A DNA stretch of 9,672 nt, taken from Roseburia sp. (lineage in GTDB: Bacteria > Bacillota > Clostridia > Lachnospirales > Lachnospiraceae). Below are positions 6,542 to 9,672 of this stretch, piece after piece (the stretch's first letter is position 1; every line of letters starts with the position of its first letter). Below the pieces are notes generated by a model. The model was not told where the DNA came from, searched no databases, and saw only the letters and a program-made list of their open reading frames with translations. The DNA lies in NCBI GenBank assembly GCA_030844625.1, contig JAUUNJ010000072.1, positions 1 through 9,672 on the forward strand. The letters run 5' to 3'. Made by a program: the position numbers and the translations under genes.

Positions 6542-7060
6542 CTACTCTCCCAGATATTCTGCCAATAATTTTTTTGCCTTACTTACTCGATACTTTACAA
6601 GCGATAGTTTTATATCTAATATTTGAGCAATCTCTTTCTGCTTTAGTCCTTGAAAGAAAAAAAGTATTGCTGTATCTTTAATTTCGTCCGGAAGATATTG
6701 TACAGCTTTTTCTATATCCAACCGGATTTCAACTCCCTTCATACTTTCTTCTATTATTTCTGGAAATTGTTCAACCAGAATTTCTTTCTTCTTAATGTAA
6801 AAGTTTTTTATTATATTTCCTGCAATTCGGTACAGATAATTTTTAGTTTTTCCATATTCTTTATATGTTTCTAAAGATGCAAAAAAATGTAAAAATGTTT
6901 CCTGGGTTAAATCTTCTGCATAATTTCTATCATGGGTGTGCAAAAGGCAATACTGATATATGGATGAATAATATTTTTTTATCAACTGTTCACTGGCATC
7001 ACTTTTTCCATTTTTTATTTTCTGTAATAATAAGAAATCCGGTTCCGTCCCCGGTTTCAT
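6542..7060 (-). CDS. ECF-type RNA polymerase sigma factor
   Basis: A 172-residue sigma-70 family protein of standard ECF length. Region 2 covers about residues 24-92: YNAEDLT-like DRNYAEDLTQETFLHFF for core binding, then YLYRIAGNIIKNFYIKKK for the -10 contact. Region 4 covers about 115-168: YLPDEIKDTAILFFF, then the helix-turn-helix LKQKEIAQILDIKLSLVKYRVSKAKK in the order KEIAQ, turn, SLVKYRV. No region 1 or 3 is present. It would direct RNA polymerase to a small envelope-stress set, including its own operon. The start at 7060 has GGAGG nine bases upstream (7070-7074); an earlier start would read through the ribosome site. It heads a four-gene operon with the membrane protein and ABC transporter. 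Its own promoter element recurs upstream of the vanY-like gene. Sigma factors of similar size (UviA, TcdR types) control bacteriocin or toxin genes in Clostridium, but a match to that group is not shown. Confidence 0.88.
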   Translation of the reverse strand: MKPGTEPDFLLLQKIKNGKSDASEQLIKKYYSSIYQYCLLHTHDRNYAEDLTQETFLHFFASLETYKEYGKTKNYLYRIAGNIIKNFYIKKKEILVEQFPEIIEESMKGVEIRLDIEKAVQYLPDEIKDTAILFFFQGLKQKEIAQILDIKLSLVKYRVSKAKKLLAEYLGE

Positions 7061-7096
7061 CCATCCCTTCCTCCCTTCATATGTGTTTCTATATAG

Positions 7097-7125
7097 TATA
7101 ACAATCAACGGCAATAAAAAGTTAG
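7097..7125 (-). promoter_or_regulatory. Promoter of the sigma-ABC operon (shared motif, copy 1)
   Basis: On the minus strand CTAACTTTTT (plus 7116-7125) and TTGTTATA (7097-7104) are separated by 11 bases. ATAGAA follows four bases after TTGTTATA. The same three blocks with the same spacing lie upstream of the vanY-like gene. There is no TTGACA-like -35 for sigma-A. An AAC-containing -35 is the style of ECF promoters, so autoregulation by the adjacent sigma factor is likely but inferred. Confidence 0.65.
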
Positions 7126-7155
7126 TCTGGAATCATATTTTTTATTACCATTTAA

Positions 7156-7856
7156 TTACTCCATATACTCTTCCAAACACATCCCAGTTTCTTTCATTTC
7201 GTTTGCAGCATCTTTTCCAACATAACGATAATGCCATGGTTCATTATTAATTCCAGTAATTTCTACTTTATCAGAAGGATATCTTTTGATAAATCCATAC
7301 CTATATGCATTTTCATCAAGCCATTTATAAACTGATTCAGATGAACATTTCGTAGTGTCCGCATTAATATCAATACTTAATCCTAATTGATGCTCACTCG
7401 TACCTGGTTTTGCAACATATTTCTCTGCAAGGTTTCTTGCTTCCTTTTTCGAATATCCCTCCTCCATATAAGACATAGTTTTTTCATCCATAATTTCCTG
7501 TTGTTCTTCTTGTGTCCGATATCCTTCTCTTACAAATAATGCCAAGCCATTAGTTCTTGCTGCGTTAAACATATCCTGCAAATCTGGATATATTCTTGAA
7601 TCTACTTTTTCTCCATTCGATAATTCTGTAAGTTCTATATCATAATTATCTGGAATACGATAATTCTTATTAACGAGAATTAGATTCCAACCTTGAGAAG
7701 TATCTGCTTCGCTTGTACTGAAAAATTTCCACTTAGCAGCCAGATCTTACCTTGTTTTATAACGTTAATGCTACTTCCCAATGCTATAGATACCAACATA
7801 AGAAATAAGCTCAAAAATACAATTCTTTTTAAAGGACTTTTCCGATGTCTTTTCAT
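7156..7856 (-). pseudogene. VanY-type D-alanyl-D-alanine carboxypeptidase, frameshifted
   Basis: M15B peptidases trim the terminal D-Ala from cell-wall stem peptides outside the membrane. The catalytic part is complete: RIPDNYDIELTEL-type substrate region, then REGYRTQEEQ, zinc motif GTSEHQLGLSIDI (His and Asp) and EPWHYRYVG (Glu and His). The N-terminus, in another frame, starts at the ATG at 7856 (GAGGA about eight bases upstream). It has a basic start and one hydrophobic span (IVFLSLFLMLVSIAL), a membrane anchor or signal. The two frames fit if one base is missing near 7743-7748, where GGTAAGATC would read GGTAAGGATC. With that base restored the protein has about 233 residues, the normal length. 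As given, translation ends about 20 codons after the shift. It may be a true pseudogene, a phase-variable state or a sequencing error. It shares its promoter motif with the sigma operon. Confidence 0.8.
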
Positions 7857-7892
7857 TTGATTTTCCTCGTCTTAAATTTATCTTCTATTTTA

Positions 7893-7921
7893 TATAACAA
7901 ATGAAGTTCCCAAAAAGTTAG
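7893..7921 (-). promoter_or_regulatory. Promoter of the vanY-like gene (shared motif, copy 2)
   Basis: CTAACTTTTT (plus 7912-7921), 11 bases, TTGTTATA (7893-7900), then four bases and ATAGAA on the minus strand. These 24 fixed positions match the promoter of the sigma operon while the spacer bases differ. It lies about 37 bases before the ATG at 7856. Confidence 0.65.
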
Positions 7922-8181
7922 CAATCTCTAGTATTTTATCAAATTTAATTTTTACAAACTAAATCTTGATATCATTTTTCGTATTATTGATTCTCATTTC
8001 ATATGTTCGAAATTCTTTTTCTACTATATAGCTTTCATTTATTGGTCTACAGCGCATGATTCTCTGCTATGCCGAATTTTAATCCCATGAATCTTTTAAA
8101 TTGCTTTTGGATACCGAACCGGCTTTTCGGAGCATTGGTTTTTCATGACTCTTCTCCACAACGTATTTAAATCTAATAATA

Positions 8182-8214
8182 AGGAACCCACCCCCAAAAA
8201 GAAGTCAGGTTCCT
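8182..8214 (-). terminator. Possible terminator after the hydrolase gene
   Basis: AGGAACC (8182-8188) pairs perfectly with GGTTCCT (8208-8214) around a 19-base loop. On the minus strand the stem is followed by TATTATTAG, only partly T-rich, about 40-70 bases after the hydrolase stop. The weak T-tract and long loop make this tentative. Confidence 0.35.
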
Positions 8215-8252
8215 GTCCAACACTACTCCGTATATTTTCCTGTAAATATTCG

Positions 8253-9224
8253 CTAATTTAAAATCCATTCATTTACCTTTTCAACAATTTCCTGCCGCCT
8301 CTCAAAATGCAGATAATGCCCTCCATCCAGGCGTATTACTTCACTCCTCCCCGTCTCTGTTATAACCTCTTTATGTAATGGTTCCCACAAATCCATAATT
8401 TCACAGTTTGAACTGGATATAAACTGTAATACCGGCAAATCTTCCGGAAATTTCATATCTCTTACAGTTTCCAAGGTTTCCTCCATATGCTTCAACTCGT
8501 TCATAACATCTTTATTATACATGTAGTCCATGCTTAAAATCCGATACACTTCCAATTGTTTTTCAGAATATCCATAGGACAGATCCGCATAGATTGCTTT
8601 TTCTGAATGAGCAACAGATTGTAAACGAGTAATACCAGTTATATTTTTCACTTTTTGCCAATAGGCAGACAATTTATTCAGTGCTATCATACTAATAGGA
8701 AACGGCTCCTCATCCGATTGCTTTGGCACAGACGGGTCAATTCCGATAAATCCCTGTACCTCCTGCGGATATACATTAGCCCAGTACAAAGAATATAGGC
8801 CAGAAAGAGAATGCGCCATTAAATAATATTGATTGTAGTCAAGTTCTTTTACGCATTCATGCAGTTCTTCTACTATTGTATCAATGTTTCTCTCTGTGTC
8901 AGCCACATCAGATAACCCATAACCAAACGGCTCTATTGTAATAGCTCTATATTCTTTTGATAATTGTTCTGCCAATGGTAAAAACTCTAATACAGGTGAA
9001 GGGCTGCCCCATCCTGGTAACAAGATAATCGTTGTTTCATTTTCTTCTCCTTTTATATCCACAACCATATTCTTGCCCGCCACTTCTACGGATTGTCCAT
9101 ACGCATCTTTAACTTTACCTGCTTCATTTCTCTTGCAGGCATAATTCCATACCACTATTACTGCCAAAATAAGAATAAGCACCAGCAATATCCATTTTAT
9201 GACTTTGAAAATAATTTTTCTCAT
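8253..9224 (-). CDS. Membrane-anchored alpha/beta hydrolase
   Basis: A 323-residue protein with an uncleaved-looking N-terminal anchor (residues 4-27, FKVIKWILLVLILILAVIVV), so the catalytic part probably faces outside the membrane. The alpha/beta hydrolase core runs from about 60 to the end. TTIILLPGWGSPS forms the strand and oxyanion-hole loop, TIEPFGYGLSD follows, and the nucleophile elbow is AHSLSG (137-142, Ser139). The catalytic His lies in LDGGHYLHFE (His303). The acid member is not certain. Families with this layout include esterases, lipases and peptidases; the substrate cannot be told. The start is supported by AGAGG five bases before the ATG at 9224. The gap to the upstream fragment is about 30 bases. 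It might be read from upstream, since the TATAAT at 9235-9240 is too close to the ribosome site to serve it. Confidence 0.85.
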   Translation of the reverse strand: MRKIIFKVIKWILLVLILILAVIVVWNYACKRNEAGKVKDAYGQSVEVAGKNMVVDIKGEENETTIILLPGWGSPSPVLEFLPLAEQLSKEYRAITIEPFGYGLSDVADTERNIDTIVEELHECVKELDYNQYYLMAHSLSGLYSLYWANVYPQEVQGFIGIDPSVPKQSDEEPFPISMIALNKLSAYWQKVKNITGITRLQSVAHSEKAIYADLSYGYSEKQLEVYRILSMDYMYNKDVMNELKHMEETLETVRDMKFPEDLPVLQFISSSNCEIMDLWEPLHKEVITETGRSEVIRLDGGHYLHFERRQEIVEKVNEWILN

Positions 9225-9257
9225 AAATGCCTCTATTATAAGTAAAATATAATTATA

Positions 9258-9509
9258 TTAAAAGCTGATCGTACCGCCAGTAATCTGAAGAGTACCAGAC
9301 GACTGATTCGTTACATAGAATCTGTAATACCCCGTAAACGGAATCGTAAACGAGGTACTATGAGAGCTGCCGATCCCACTATAGGTTCTGGTTTTTATAC
9401 CGCTATTATTGATATATCCCATCTGCACGGAGCCGGAAGTGCTTAACTTAACAGTAAAATTAACAGTTGTTCCGCCCAAGACGTAAAACATGCTCCCGCT
9501 ACTATCCAA
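9258..9509 (-). pseudogene. C-terminal part of a small, probably secreted beta-rich protein
   Basis: About 83 codons of sequence that alternates Thr, Ser, Gly, Val, Ile and Phe (GGTTVNFTVKLSTSGSVQMG, then FTGYYRFYVTNQSSGTLQ). This pattern suits a small extracellular beta-sandwich. Such proteins normally begin with a signal peptide, and none is found here. The frame upstream reads EYREWKTILFLDSSGSMFYV and then meets a stop (TAG near 9556), with no ribosome binding site or good start. The TTG at 9507-9509 is the only codon that could serve. It seems to be the 3' remnant of a gene whose front was replaced by an unrelated HAAS-like gene piece in another frame. I do not recognise the family or its ligand. 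Confidence 0.5.
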
Positions 9510-9670
9510 AAATAATATTGTTTTCCACTCCCTATACTCGTCTGCGGTACCCCCATTCTACTGCCTTGTTCTCCATTTTCCTCTAGAACAACTTTGATAT
9601 CACGCTCAGTTGGAATGACATCCTCACATCGTTCCTCCAACATATCTTGTATGATCGTCTCTAATTCCGC
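9443..9670 (-). pseudogene. HAAS/DUF1700-like N-terminal fragment (continues past window end)
   Basis: The frame is open to the right edge, so the gene begins outside the window. Its visible start, AELETIIQDMLEERCEDV, followed by PTERDIKVVLEENGE, resembles the small helical HAAS/DUF1700 domain. That domain is usually encoded beside PadR regulators and followed by membrane spans. After LEENGEQGS the homology appears to stop. The rest (KQYYFWIVAGACFTSWAEQ and on to the stop at 9443) overlaps the secreted-protein remnant in another frame and looks like read-through of foreign sequence. Normal members continue with a GSP-type turn and transmembrane segments, absent here. The family name rests on pattern memory and is tentative. 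The two overlapping fragments suggest a deletion fusing two neighbouring genes. Confidence 0.4.
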
Positions 9671-9672
9671 CG

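Larger units (their letters stand above)
7857..8252. other. 395-base stretch without an intact gene
   Basis: Besides the vanY promoter, this stretch holds one minus-strand frame (about 8205 down to 7959) that reads like protein but is cut by two stops. The upper part includes FLIIRFKYVVEKSHEKPML and ends KDSWD. After the stops comes a 32-codon open piece starting at the ATG at 8057, with IVEKEFRTYEMRI. That small ORF (7959-8057) has only a weak AGAGA before its ATG. I read the stretch as the remains of a small unknown gene, not as a working one. A weak hairpin, CCGAA/TTCGG (8114-8130), is also present. I see no RNA gene. Confidence 0.35.

Noticed and set aside
9235..9240. TATAAT upstream of the hydrolase as its -10 element
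   Set aside because: Transcription would start inside or beside the ribosome binding site at 9230-9234, and the -35 match is poor.
1..9672. CRISPR array, tRNA, rRNA or riboswitch
   Set aside because: No regularly spaced repeats, cloverleaf-like segments or known aptamer cores were seen on reading both strands.

Overview
The window looks like an AT-rich accessory region of a low-GC Firmicute. A gut Clostridia member of the Lachnospiraceae type is the best guess. This rests on strong AGGAGG-like ribosome binding sites, the style of the ABC-2 permease and ECF sigma genes, the Cys-rich putative bacteriocin precursor and the amount of mobile debris. It is an inference from sequence style, not a database match. 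After the first 0.75 kb, every supported gene lies on the minus strand, so the region is transcribed right to left.

Left part (1-2342): the 3' part of a DDE transposase (+) with a rho-independent terminator. It runs into a tyrosine recombinase gene (-) that stops just after its first catalytic Arg, as if an insertion sequence had cut it. Next come an intact Phd/PIN-domain toxin-antitoxin pair with a near-consensus promoter and a hairpin terminator, then a decayed unknown gene with two in-frame stops.

Centre (2342-3540): a remnant of what looks like a RiPP (modified peptide) locus. A 58-residue peptide with five cysteines (C-x-C and C-x-C-x-C) and a very good ribosome binding site overlaps the last ~160 codons of an ABC exporter. 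The exporter has lost its membrane domain and Walker A. The simplest reading is an internal deletion that removed any maturase and the exporter's 5' part.

Centre-right (3709-7060): a compact, overlapping operon of ECF-type sigma factor, six-span membrane protein, ABC ATPase and ABC-2 permease. This is the layout of a self-regulated peptide-stress or immunity transporter. Upstream is a vanY-type D,D-carboxypeptidase gene (7156-7856) broken by one probable missing base. The sigma operon and the vanY-like gene carry matching promoter elements, CTAACTTTTT-N11-TTGTTATA, with identical spacing. They are probably one regulon, and the local sigma factor is the natural candidate to read it.

Right part (7857-9672): a 395-base stretch with coding-like but stop-interrupted sequence, a membrane-anchored alpha/beta hydrolase, and a scrambled locus. 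In that locus a HAAS/DUF1700-like N-terminal piece runs into the C-terminal piece of a small, probably secreted beta-rich protein.

The most interesting ideas are the sigma-linked cell-envelope regulon with its shared promoter, and the orphaned Cys-rich peptide lying directly downstream of that regulon's ABC transporter.
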